Of a DNA stretch of 37,923 bases, positions 1 through 6,637 are shown in pieces. Position 1 is the first letter of the stretch, and every line of letters begins with the position of its first letter. The DNA is from Actinomycetota bacterium (lineage in GTDB: Bacteria; Actinomycetota; Nitriliruptoria; Nitriliruptorales; Nitriliruptoraceae). The translations under genes and the position numbers were made by a program. The notes beneath the pieces are model-generated. The model was not told the DNA's origin, made no database searches, and saw nothing but the letters and a program-made list of their open reading frames with translations. The stretch covers positions 1 to 37,923 of the forward strand of contig JAHWKB010000007.1 in NCBI GenBank assembly GCA_019348115.1. Reading direction: 5' to 3'.

Positions 1-392
1 TGCCGGTGCAGAAGGTCGTGCGCGTCGCCGGCGTGAAGGTCGCGCTGCAGTCGCCGCAGCAGCGGTCGGGCCAGCGGGTGCTGTTCCTGTCGCTCGACGA
101 CCGCACGGGCACGACCCAGGCGACGTTCTTCGAGCGGAGCCTCGGCGACAACGCGTGGACGGTGCTGCACGCGTGGCTGCTGGTGGTCGAGGGGCGGGTG
201 AGCCGGCGCGGGGACATGGGCGCGACCGTCAGCGGCACCCGCGCGTGGGACCTGTCGCGGCTGTGGCGGGCGTGGCAGGAGGGCTGGCTCCCCGATGCGC
301 TCGCCGAGCGCGGCACGCCGGCGCCGCACCAGCGCACCACCACCCGCCCCGCCGGGCTCCGGGCCGCGGAGTTCGGACGCGGCTCCGCCTGA
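1..392 (+). CDS. dnaE2: C-terminal end of a DNA polymerase III alpha subunit, DnaE2-like (partial)
   Basis: The reading frame is open at the window edge and ends at TGA 390-392, so only about the last 130 residues are seen. They contain an OB-fold-like segment (VAGVKVALQSP, then GQRVLFLSLDDRTGTTQATFF, then LLVVEGRVSRRG) followed by a W-rich end. This is how actinobacterial DnaE2/DnaE-type replicative or error-prone polymerases finish; the OB fold binds single-stranded template. The catalytic PHP and palm domains lie outside the window, so error-prone DnaE2 cannot be separated from a main DnaE. The nearby dinB with a LexA-type box favours a damage-tolerance role, but this is inference. It converges with the VOC gene, with 20 bp between stops. 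Confidence 0.6.
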   Translation, partial: PVQKVVRVAGVKVALQSPQQRSGQRVLFLSLDDRTGTTQATFFERSLGDNAWTVLHAWLLVVEGRVSRRGDMGATVSGTRAWDLSRLWRAWQEGWLPDALAERGTPAPHQRTTTRPAGLRAAEFGRGSA

Positions 393-412
393 TCCGCCGC
401 GGCGACCGCGCG

Positions 413-1126
413 TCAGCTCGCCACGACGGCCGCGCCGAGCTCCGCGTCCCGGGGGAGCGGCCGCACGCCGTCGAAGCGCAGCCCCACCGGGCCGGCCGTC
501 GGGGCCTGCCGCACGCGGACCTCGAGCGGGGCGCCGTCCCAGTGCGCGACCAGCTCGCCGCCGTCGGGCTCGACCTGCGCGCCGAGGAGCGTCCACAGCC
601 AGGCGGCGTGGTCGAGGTCGGGGTGCTCGAGGAGCGGCCCACGCAGCACGGCCCCGTCCGACGGCGGCTCCTCGGGGCGGAAGTCGTGCGCGGCCGCCCA
701 CTGGGCGTCGGTCTGTCCCGACCACGCGACCTGCACGATCAGCCCCCCGACCTGCGACGGTCGCAGGAAGGACTCCTTCCACGTGTCCCCGGAGAGGTCG
801 ACGTCCACGACGTCGAGGCCCTCGGCCTCGAGCACGCCGATCGCGGCGGGCAGGTCCGGGACCTTGAGGGTGAGGTGGTGGACCTGCGCCCCGAAGCGGT
901 CGAGGTAGCGCCGCACGAACGTGTCCGGCGACGGGTCCGCCTCCGACGGCATCAGGAGCTCGAGCTTGCCGCCACCGCGGAAGCGCAGCTGCCGGCTGCG
1001 GAAGAGCCCGCGGGCGTGGTACCACGCGACCCAGCGGCCACCGAGCTCGTCCCGCCAGCGGGCGTCGGCGACGTCGAAGTCCGGGACGGCGACGGCGACG
1101 TGATCCGGGACGGCGTCGATCGGCAC
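413..1126 (-). CDS. VOC (glyoxalase/bleomycin-resistance fold) family protein
   Basis: About 237 residues. The first module begins DHVAVAVPDFDVADARW and the second VHHLTLKVPDLPAAIGVL, the paired beta-alpha-beta-beta-beta units of the vicinal oxygen chelate superfamily. A third, weaker repeat follows (EHPDLDHAAWLWTLLGAQ). Likely metal-ligand positions are H9, E56, H84 and Q132. Known VOC enzymes use combinations of His, Glu and Gln here, so metal binding is plausible, but the substrate cannot be named. I chose the GTG at 1126 because GAGGAG lies six bases upstream and the conserved module starts directly after it; a longer reading to 1180 adds only a Pro-rich stretch. It is divergent from dinB, and the start regions lie close together. 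Confidence 0.8.
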   Translation of the reverse strand: MPIDAVPDHVAVAVPDFDVADARWRDELGGRWVAWYHARGLFRSRQLRFRGGGKLELLMPSEADPSPDTFVRRYLDRFGAQVHHLTLKVPDLPAAIGVLEAEGLDVVDVDLSGDTWKESFLRPSQVGGLIVQVAWSGQTDAQWAAAHDFRPEEPPSDGAVLRGPLLEHPDLDHAAWLWTLLGAQVEPDGGELVAHWDGAPLEVRVRQAPTAGPVGLRFDGVRPLPRDAELGAAVVAS

Positions 1127-1207
1127 GGGGGGCTCCTCGGGGCTCCTCGGCGGTGGCGGGGACGGACCGTAGCCGCGCACGTCCCCGGGACGGGACGCGG
1201 ACGGCGG

Positions 1208-1230
1208 TACGCTCGCCGAACACGTGTTCG
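1208..1230 (+). promoter_or_regulatory. LexA-type SOS box and overlapping -10-like element before dinB
   Basis: CGAACACGTGTTCG at 1217-1230 is a perfect 14-bp palindrome. It fits the Gram-positive/actinobacterial LexA consensus CGAAC-RNRY-GTTCG exactly (known from Bacillus and mycobacteria). A TACGCT (-10 type TANNNT) at 1208-1213 abuts it, so LexA bound here would cover the transcription start. I see no convincing -35. The site is about 60 bp in front of the dinB start and is absent before the divergent VOC gene's coding start, so damage induction of dinB is the simplest reading. Confidence 0.75.
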
Positions 1231-1290
1231 CCGCGGATCGGGCGCCCGGGCCGGGAGGGCGGGCATGCGTGTGGGCCGGGAGGGAGCGCC

Positions 1291-2529
1291 GTGAGGATCG
1301 AGGTGGCGGAGCCGATCCTGCACGCCGACATGGACGCCTTCTACGCCTCGGTCGAGCAGCGGGACGACCCCGCGCTGCGGGGTCGGCCGGTGATCGTCGG
1401 CGGCGCGGGCAGCCGAGGCGTCGTCGCGGCCGCCTCCTACGAGGCCCGCCGGTTCGGCATCCACTCCGCGATGCCCTCGGTCCGCGCCCGCCGGCTCTGC
1501 CCCGACCTCGTCGTCGTGCCCCCGCGCTTCGACGTCTACCGCGAGGTGTCGTCCCAGGTCATGGGGGTGTTCCGGTCCTTCACGCCGCTCGTCGAGCCCC
1601 TGTCCCTCGACGAGGCGTTCCTCGACGTGCGGGGAGCGGTCCGGCTGTTCGGGCCGCCGCTCGACATCGCGGGACGCATCCGGGCGCGTGTCCGGGACGA
1701 GACGGGGCTGCCGTGCTCGATCGGGGTCGGCCCCAGCAAGTTCATCGCCAAGCTCCTGTCGGGCAAGGCCAAGCCGGACGGCGTCCGACTGCTCCGGGCG
1801 GACGAGGTGGCCGCGACGATCCGCCCGCTCCCGGTGTCGGACCTGTGGGGCGCCGGACCGCGGACGGTGGAGCGGCTCACCGACTACGGCTTCCGCACCA
1901 TCGGGCAGGTCGCCGACGCCGACCGCCGCACCCTCGCCCGCATCGTCGGCGAGGCGCTCGGCGGCCAGCTGCACCGGCTCGCGAACGGGGTCGACGACCG
2001 TTCGGTCACCCCGCACGAGCCGGCGAAGTCGGTGTCGGCCGAGGAGACCTTCGCCGACGACATCGACGACCCCGACGAGCTCGACCGCCACCTGCTGCGT
2101 CTCGCCGAGAAGGTCGGCCGTCGGCTGCGCGCCAGCGGGCACGCCGGTCGCACCGTCCACCTGAAGGTGCGCTTCGCGTCGTTCGAGACCGTGACCCGGT
2201 CGGCCACGCTCGCGCAGCCGACCGACCGCACGCACGATCTCATCGACGTCGCGCGTGACCTCTACGCGGGCCTGCGGCTCGAGCGCGCGCGGGTGCGCCT
2301 CCTCGGCGTCGGCGTCTCGAACCTCACCGAGGGCGAGGCCGCCCGCCAGCTCGCGCTCGACGTCGACCAGCGCTGGGAGGACGTCGAGCGGGTCGCGGAC
2401 CGGGTCGCCGAGCGCTTCGACGGCGTCGGGGTGTCCTACGCCGCGCTCCTCGACGTCGCCGAGGACCCGGGCTGGTACTCGGGCGACGACGTCCGCCGCC
2501 TCGCCGGCGAGGACGGACGCGAGCCCTGA
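1291..2529 (+). CDS. dinB: DNA polymerase IV (Y-family translesion polymerase)
   Basis: 412 residues from GTG 1291, chosen because GGGAGG lies about seven bases upstream and the Y-family signature follows at once (HADMDAFYASVEQRDDP, the first carboxylate motif). Other family marks are YEARRFGIHSAMP (fingers), SLDEAFLD (second catalytic acidic pair) and GVGPSKFIAKLLSGKAKPDG with the downstream helix-hairpin-helix thumb region; a little-finger domain fills the C-terminal third. All catalytic acids are present, so this is an active DinB rather than the degenerate ImuB. It copies past damaged template bases during the SOS response. The LexA-type box upstream supports that regulation. The gene converges on the cysteine-rich gene with 4 bp between stop codons. 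Confidence 0.95.
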   Translation: MRIEVAEPILHADMDAFYASVEQRDDPALRGRPVIVGGAGSRGVVAAASYEARRFGIHSAMPSVRARRLCPDLVVVPPRFDVYREVSSQVMGVFRSFTPLVEPLSLDEAFLDVRGAVRLFGPPLDIAGRIRARVRDETGLPCSIGVGPSKFIAKLLSGKAKPDGVRLLRADEVAATIRPLPVSDLWGAGPRTVERLTDYGFRTIGQVADADRRTLARIVGEALGGQLHRLANGVDDRSVTPHEPAKSVSAEETFADDIDDPDELDRHLLRLAEKVGRRLRASGHAGRTVHLKVRFASFETVTRSATLAQPTDRTHDLIDVARDLYAGLRLERARVRLLGVGVSNLTEGEAARQLALDVDQRWEDVERVADRVAERFDGVGVSYAALLDVAEDPGWYSGDDVRRLAGEDGREP

Positions 2530-2533
2530 CGGC

Positions 2534-3262
2534 TCACACGGTCGGGAGGAACGTGAGCGGCCGGCTCCGCCGCCGGCGCGCATCGAGGTAGTCCGCGAGC
2601 TCGTCGTAGACGGCGTCGCCGACCATCTCGCGGAGCTCGTGCTCCATCGAGACGTAGACCGGCCGATCCGACACGAAGGCCGTGTCGTCGTCCATGCAGT
2701 ACCACCCGAAGTCGGCGCCGCCCTCGCCCCAGTGGCCGCGCTCGAAGGCCGCGATCGTGTGCACCTCGAGGGGGGCGCCGTCGTTCGCGGTGCGCTCCTC
2801 GATGGTCCGGTGCAGCGGCAGCTGCCAGCAGACCACGGGCTTGTGGGTCATGTGGTGCTCGCCACGGCGGTCCGCGAGGTGGTGCAGCGCGCAGCCGATG
2901 CCGCCGGCGAAGCCCGCCCGGTTCTGGAAGATGCAGGCGTCGCGGTGGATGCGGGTGTGGACCTCGCCCTCGTCGTCCTCGGTGAGGACCCCGCCGGCGA
3001 GCGCCTCGGCGTGGAACTGCATCGTCTCCGGCGTCAGCTCCTCCTCGACGAGTCGCGTCAGCTCGGCCGGGTCGTCGTCCTCGTTGAGGTAGGCGCCGTG
3101 GAGGCAGCACCCGACGACCTCGTCCGGCTCCTCGCGGACGCCCTGGCAGCCCGCCCCGTAGATGCAGGTGTAGTCGGACAGCAGGAACGAGACGTCGAAG
3201 GTGTAGTGGAGGTGGTCGTCGTGGGGCGGGACGACGGTCACCCACTCGCGCTGCAGGACCAC
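2534..3262 (-). CDS. Conserved cysteine-rich protein, possibly DUF3109/YkgJ-like metal-binding
   Basis: 242 residues with eight cysteines arranged in clusters: C33 and C39 (CIYGAGC), C52-C53 (GCCLHGAYL), C110 (DACIFQNR), C124 (GIGCALH), C145 (KPVVCWQLP) and one near residue 191 (GWYCMDD). The order CC..GAYL / D.C.F / GC.LH / KP..C...P resembles the pattern of DUF3109 and YkgJ-type proteins thought to bind iron-sulfur or zinc; that match is from memory. There is no signal peptide or membrane segment. The start is GTG 3262 with GAGG five bases upstream. The function is unknown. It is divergent from the crotonase across a 118-bp gap. Confidence 0.75.
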   Translation of the reverse strand: MVLQREWVTVVPPHDDHLHYTFDVSFLLSDYTCIYGAGCQGVREEPDEVVGCCLHGAYLNEDDDPAELTRLVEEELTPETMQFHAEALAGGVLTEDDEGEVHTRIHRDACIFQNRAGFAGGIGCALHHLADRRGEHHMTHKPVVCWQLPLHRTIEERTANDGAPLEVHTIAAFERGHWGEGGADFGWYCMDDDTAFVSDRPVYVSMEHELREMVGDAVYDELADYLDARRRRSRPLTFLPTV

Positions 3263-3308
3263 GGGGACCTCGGGCGGGGACGAGGGAGCGGACGGGCGTG
3301 GACGGGGA

Positions 3309-3333
3309 GCGTAACGACCGTGGTCGCTAGCCT
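3309..3333. promoter_or_regulatory. Divergent start region with inverted repeat
   Basis: Between the cysteine-rich gene and the crotonase there is TAGCCT at 3328-3333 (plus-strand -10 type) and TACGCT on the minus strand at 3309-3314. They flank CGACC-GT-GGTCG at 3315-3326, a 5-bp-arm inverted repeat. The layout suits two back-to-back promoters sharing an operator, but the -35 regions are poor and the repeat is short. Confidence 0.3.
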
Positions 3334-3380
3334 CGGCGCCCGTCCGGACCGAGTCCCGGACCGCAGGCCAGGAGCTGCCC

Positions 3381-4154
3381 GTGGACGCCGTCAGCTACGA
3401 GGTCGTCGACCGTGTCGCGGTCGTCACCATCGAACGCCCCGACCGCCGCAACGCCATGGACCTCGCCGTCTTCGACCAGCTCCGCGAGCGGGCGGTGCAG
3501 GCGGGTGCGGACCGTGAGGTGGGGGCCGTGCTCGTGCGGGGTCGCGGCGGCGTGTTCTCGAGCGGCATCGACACGAGCGTGTTCGGTGGGCAGGCCCAGG
3601 AGGGCATCACGCTGTCGTTCGTCGAGCGGCTCCAGTCGGCGTTCACCGCCTTCGAGGACCTCGACAAGCCGTCCATCGCAGCCGTCGAGGGCCACTGCTA
3701 CGGCGCCGGGCTGCAGCTCGCCCTCGCCTGCCACCTGCGCGTCGCGGCGCCGGACGCGCGCATGTCGCTGATGGAGGCGCGCTGGGGCCTCGTGCCGGAC
3801 CTCGGCGGCACCCATCGCCTGCCCCGGCTCGTCGGCCTGGGGCGCGCCACCGACCTCGCGCTGACGGCGCGGGTCGTCGAGATCGACGAGATCATGACCA
3901 TGGGCCTCGCGGAGCGCCGCCTCGGGGACGACGACCCCGGCGGCGAGGCGCTCGGGCTCGCACGGCAGCTCGCCAACGGTCCCTACGCGCTGCGCGAGAT
4001 CCCGCGGCTGCTGCGGGAGAACCTCGAGCGGGACCGCTCCGGGGCGCTCCAGGCCGAGGCCCTCGCCCAGGTGCGGTGCATCCAGCACCCCGACTTCGCC
4101 GAGGCCGTCACGGCACGACTCGAGGGCCGCGAGGCGCGCTTCTCGGGCGAGTGA
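3381..4154 (+). CDS. Enoyl-CoA hydratase/isomerase (crotonase) family protein
   Basis: 257 residues, full crotonase length. Oxyanion-hole strands are RGRGGVFSSGIDTSVF and GHCYGAGLQLALACHLRVA. The catalytic region MEARWGLVPDLGGTHRLPRLVG has E132 and, eight residues on, D140. This E-x7-D spacing is that of delta3,5-delta2,4-dienoyl-CoA isomerase, while the usual second hydratase Glu is an Asp in RATDLALTA; the third isomerase Asp (in GGGVDL) is replaced by Gln in GAGLQL. It could be a dienoyl-CoA isomerase or hydratase-type enzyme acting on an unknown acyl-CoA. The start is GTG 3381 with AGGAG at proper distance. It stands alone and converges on the sigma gene with 4 bp between stops. Confidence 0.85.
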   Translation: MDAVSYEVVDRVAVVTIERPDRRNAMDLAVFDQLRERAVQAGADREVGAVLVRGRGGVFSSGIDTSVFGGQAQEGITLSFVERLQSAFTAFEDLDKPSIAAVEGHCYGAGLQLALACHLRVAAPDARMSLMEARWGLVPDLGGTHRLPRLVGLGRATDLALTARVVEIDEIMTMGLAERRLGDDDPGGEALGLARQLANGPYALREIPRLLRENLERDRSGALQAEALAQVRCIQHPDFAEAVTARLEGREARFSGE

Positions 4155-4158
4155 GCCG

Positions 4159-5031
4159 TCAGGCGGTCGCGGCCACCAGCGGGCGGTCGGCCTCGTCGAG
4201 CCGGTCGCGCCAGGTGCTGCCACCGTCGATCCCGGCGAGGAAGGCGAGTCGGTTGCGGCGGCCGGGTGCGTCGTCGTCCACGGCCGGGACGCCGTCGAAC
4301 GCGCGGGCGAAGTAGGCGCGGATTGCGGTCAGCCCCTCGGAGCGGATCTGCGACGCCCGGGCCTCGGTCACGCCCAGGGAGTCGGCGATGTCGCGGAGGT
4401 ACTCGCCGCCGAAGTAGTAGCGCGTGACGACCTCTCGCTGGGCCTGCGGGAGGTGGCGGACGGCGAGCCGCAGCGTGCCGGTGAGCTCGCGGTTCTCGAG
4501 CGCGTCGCCGGGGAGGACCGCCTCGTCCTCCTCCTCCACCAGGTCCGCGAGGGTCATCTCGTCGGTGTCGACCGCCCCGACCCGCTGGTCGAGGTGGAGG
4601 AGGGTCGCGTGCGCGGCGGACGAGCGCATCTCGCGCAGCCGGTCGACCTCGATGTCGAGCCGCTCGGCGATCTCGCCCTCGCTCGGGGCACGGCCGTGCT
4701 CGGCGATGAGCGCGTCGGTCGCGTCGCGGATCTCCCGCATGCCGCGGCGGGCGGCGCGGGTGACCCAGTCCCGCGAGCGGGTCGAGTCGATGATCGCCCC
4801 CCGGATGCGGATCATCGCGTAGCGGGGGAACGGGATGCCCTGGGACTCGTCGAAGCGACGCGAGGCGTCGACCAGCCCGTAGGCGCCGGCGTTCCACAGC
4901 TCCTGGCGGTCGACGTGGCGCGGGTAGCGGGCGGCGACCTGGTTCACGACGTGCTGCACGAGCCCCAGGTGCTCCGTCACGAGCCGGTCGGCCTGCTCGC
5001 GCGACGCGGGGGAGGGGGGCGTGGTCGTCAT
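4159..5031 (-). CDS. FliA/WhiG-type (sigma-28) RNA polymerase sigma factor
   Basis: 290 residues. Region 2 spans about 20-95 (EHLGLVQHVVNQVAARYPRH, YGLVDASRRFDESQGIPFPRYAMIRIRGAIID), region 3 about 95-150 (ALIAEHGRAPSEGEIAERL) and region 4 about 185-240 (LPQAQREVVTRYYFGGEYLRDIADSLGVTEARASQI). The RIRGAIID segment with region 3 present is typical of the sigma-28 group (FliA in motility, WhiG in sporulation), not ECF factors. After region 4 there is an unusual tail of about 50 residues (VPAVDDDAPGRRNRL and on). The ATG 5031 start has GGAG six bases upstream. A FlgN-like gene lies upstream on the same strand, so a motility role is the better guess. Confidence 0.88.
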   Translation of the reverse strand: MTTTPPSPASREQADRLVTEHLGLVQHVVNQVAARYPRHVDRQELWNAGAYGLVDASRRFDESQGIPFPRYAMIRIRGAIIDSTRSRDWVTRAARRGMREIRDATDALIAEHGRAPSEGEIAERLDIEVDRLREMRSSAAHATLLHLDQRVGAVDTDEMTLADLVEEEDEAVLPGDALENRELTGTLRLAVRHLPQAQREVVTRYYFGGEYLRDIADSLGVTEARASQIRSEGLTAIRAYFARAFDGVPAVDDDAPGRRNRLAFLAGIDGGSTWRDRLDEADRPLVAATA

Positions 5032-5342
5032 CGGGGGCTCCGTCCGTCGGACCGTCGGCTCTGCGTGGGTCAGATGTCACGCTCCGTGTCCGGTGCAGGT
5101 ATCGCCCTCCCCGCCGTCGATATCAAGAGATATGAAGAGAACCGTGCACAAACCCTCCCGGAGGACTAGTCCGCGGGGCTCGCGACACATCGGCGGGGCG
5201 GCGTGGTGATCCCCCGCGGGGACGCCGGAACGACGGAGAACGGCCCGGGAACGCACGCACGGACGCGACCCGAGGGTGGTGAGCCGGCCCCTGGGCGGGT
5301 GTGGCCCGGACGGGTTGACCCGCTGCGCCGGCCGCCGTGGTC
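5032..5342 (-). promoter_or_regulatory. Gene-free leader of the sigma factor, with A/T-rich dyad
   Basis: These 311 bases hold no credible gene. They include an A/T-rich island, rare in this window: an inverted repeat ATATC-AAGA-GATAT at 5120-5133, AAGAGA repeated 10 bp apart at 5125-5130 and 5135-5140, and the 10-bp palindrome GGACTAGTCC at 5163-5172. A short hairpin TCCCC-CGC-GGGGA sits at 5210-5222 and might end transcription from the small upstream gene. The island is about 90-140 bases before the sigma start, which suits a promoter/operator, but I cannot assign a clear -35/-10 pair. Confidence 0.4.
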
Positions 5343-5597
5343 TCAGGCGAGGAAGTCGACCAGGGACGGCGGCAGCGGACGCGCCATGGCGTGCTCGGCG
5401 GCGGCGTAGCTCAGCCGCTGCAGGCGCAGCTCGCTCACCGCTTCCGGGAGGGCGAGGTCCTCGAGCAGGGCGAGCTCGCCGCGGAGCTCCTCGGCGCGGT
5501 CGGTCTCGCCGGCGTCGACGGCCGCGTCGAGCCGGGTCCGGAGCCCGAACGTGAGGGCGGCGAGGCGGCCCGGATCGGGAGCGGAGGGGGCGGTCAC
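5343..5597 (-). CDS. Small helical protein coupled to the FlgN-like gene
   Basis: 84 residues, no cysteines, no membrane segment, predicted mostly helical (RLAALTFGLRTRLDAAVDAG, AEELRGELALLEDLALPE). I do not recognise the family. The start is GTG 5597 with GGGGAG seven bases upstream; the GTGA at this point overlaps the stop of the FlgN-like gene, so the two are probably translated together. Position between a FlgN-like gene and a FliA-like sigma gene invites comparison with the anti-sigma factor FlgM or the chaperone FliT, which have similar lengths. I see no FlgM motif, so that is only a hypothesis. Confidence 0.65.
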   Translation of the reverse strand: MTAPSAPDPGRLAALTFGLRTRLDAAVDAGETDRAEELRGELALLEDLALPEAVSELRLQRLSYAAAEHAMARPLPPSLVDFLA

Positions 5598-6130
5598 GCG
5601 CCGACTCCCCGTCCCACCACCGCGCCCGTGGGGACGAGCCGGAGGGGCGCGCGCAGCGCCTCGGGGGCGTCCCGCAGGTCGAGCGACCAGCGGGAGGCGT
5701 CGGCGAGGAGCTCGAGGTCGCGGTCGACGTGCGCGAGGGTCGCGGCGCACAACCGCGCGTTCTCGGCGGCCGTCCGTCGGACCTCGGCCAGGAGGAGGCG
5801 CAGGTGGTCACGGTGATCGCTGAAGACCGTGGCCCAGGGCTCGGGGCCGTCGGTGAGGTCCCGCAGCCGCAGCGACGACGGCGGCCGGCCCCAGGCGACG
5901 GCGACGGCGTCGAGCGCGGCCGCGCGTCGCACCTCGACCCGCTCGAGCTGGTCCCAGGCGTCGTCGACCTCGTCGAGGCAGCGTCCCACGTACCGCCGCA
6001 GGTCCGCGGTCAGCACGAGCTCCAGCGCCGCGAGCTTGAACGCGAGGTGCTCCGTGACGGTGCGCTCGACCCACACGACGTCCGCGAGCTCGGCGAGCTC
6101 GGGGTGGGGGATCGGGCGGGCGACGTCCAT
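5594..6130 (-). CDS. FlgN-like flagellar export chaperone (tentative)
   Basis: 178 residues, almost entirely helical. It has long heptad-like helices (VTEHLAFKLAALELVLTADL, LEVRRTAAENARLCAATLAH) and the N-x-L type spacing seen in FlgN, which holds the hook-associated proteins FlgK and FlgL before export. The match is to a general pattern rather than a sharp motif, so a generic coiled-coil protein remains possible. The ATG at 6130 has GGAGG only two bases before it, which is closer than usual; no better in-frame start is nearby. It overlaps the following small gene by GTGA and is divergent from the DUF3040 gene. No other flagellar gene is in the window. Confidence 0.5.
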   Translation of the reverse strand: MDVARPIPHPELAELADVVWVERTVTEHLAFKLAALELVLTADLRRYVGRCLDEVDDAWDQLERVEVRRAAALDAVAVAWGRPPSSLRLRDLTDGPEPWATVFSDHRDHLRLLLAEVRRTAAENARLCAATLAHVDRDLELLADASRWSLDLRDAPEALRAPLRLVPTGAVVGRGVGA

Positions 6131-6235
6131 GTCCTCCGGGTCGGCGGGGCGCCGTGCTTGTTAAGCGCGTTGGCCGTCCGTTGGGCACCCCGGCGCCCCA
6201 TCCGCCGACCAGGCGCCGGAACGCACCCCCCGCCG

Positions 6236-6241
6236 TATACT
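6236..6241 (+). promoter_or_regulatory. -10 element for the DUF3040 gene
   Basis: TATACT is a near-consensus -10 in a region otherwise almost pure G/C, 32 bases before the ATG. No good -35 is seen at 16-18 bp upstream, which is common for actinobacterial promoters. Confidence 0.45.
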
Positions 6242-6273
6242 CGCTTCCGCCAGACCCGCCCCGGAGCCCCGCG

Positions 6274-6597
6274 ATGCCGCTGTCCGAGCACGAGGAGCGC
6301 ATCCTCGCCGAGATCGAGCGGCGCCTGCACGAAGAGGACCCACGCTTCGTCCGGCGGACCCGTCGCGCCACGAGCCGCGACCCGCTGGGCGTCCGCGTCA
6401 GCCTGGCCATCGCGGGGTTCGCCGTGGGCCTGGTGTGCCTGTTCTTCCTGACGTTCCACCTGGCGTTCGGCGCCGTCGGGTTCGCGCTCATGTTCGCGTC
6501 GGTCGTCGCCGGGGTGCGCGCCCTGCGCGGGGACGACGACAGCACGCTCGCGGACCGCGTCCGGCGTGCCTTCGGTGGGAGCCGGTCGGACCGCTGA
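6274..6597 (+). CDS. DUF3040 family membrane protein
   Basis: 107 residues starting MPLSEHEERILAEIERRLHEEDP, the signature start of DUF3040, an actinobacterial family of unknown function. Two hydrophobic segments follow (about 42-62, VSLAIAGFAVGLVCLFFLTF, and about 63-80, LAFGAVGFALMFASVVAG), then a charged cytoplasmic tail. Start ATG 6274 has GGAG seven bases upstream, and the conserved block begins at the second residue. It is transcribed alone and converges on the TgpA-like gene across a strong hairpin. Confidence 0.9.
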   Translation: MPLSEHEERILAEIERRLHEEDPRFVRRTRRATSRDPLGVRVSLAIAGFAVGLVCLFFLTFHLAFGAVGFALMFASVVAGVRALRGDDDSTLADRVRRAFGGSRSDR

Positions 6598-6608
6598 CCG
6601 ACGCCGCT

Positions 6609-6637
6609 CCGGCCGGCCGCGGTGCTCGGTCGGCCGG
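6609..6637. terminator. Hairpin terminator between convergent genes
   Basis: The left arm (6609-6619) and right arm (6627-6637) pair over 11 positions, ten Watson-Crick plus one G-U, around a 7-base loop. It sits 12 bases after the DUF3040 stop and directly after the TgpA-like stop, so it can serve both strands. There is no T-run, as usual for high-GC actinobacteria. Confidence 0.6.

Noticed and set aside
5343-5597. Naming the 84-residue gene flgM
   Set aside because: Position and length fit, but no FlgM-type C-terminal motif is visible.
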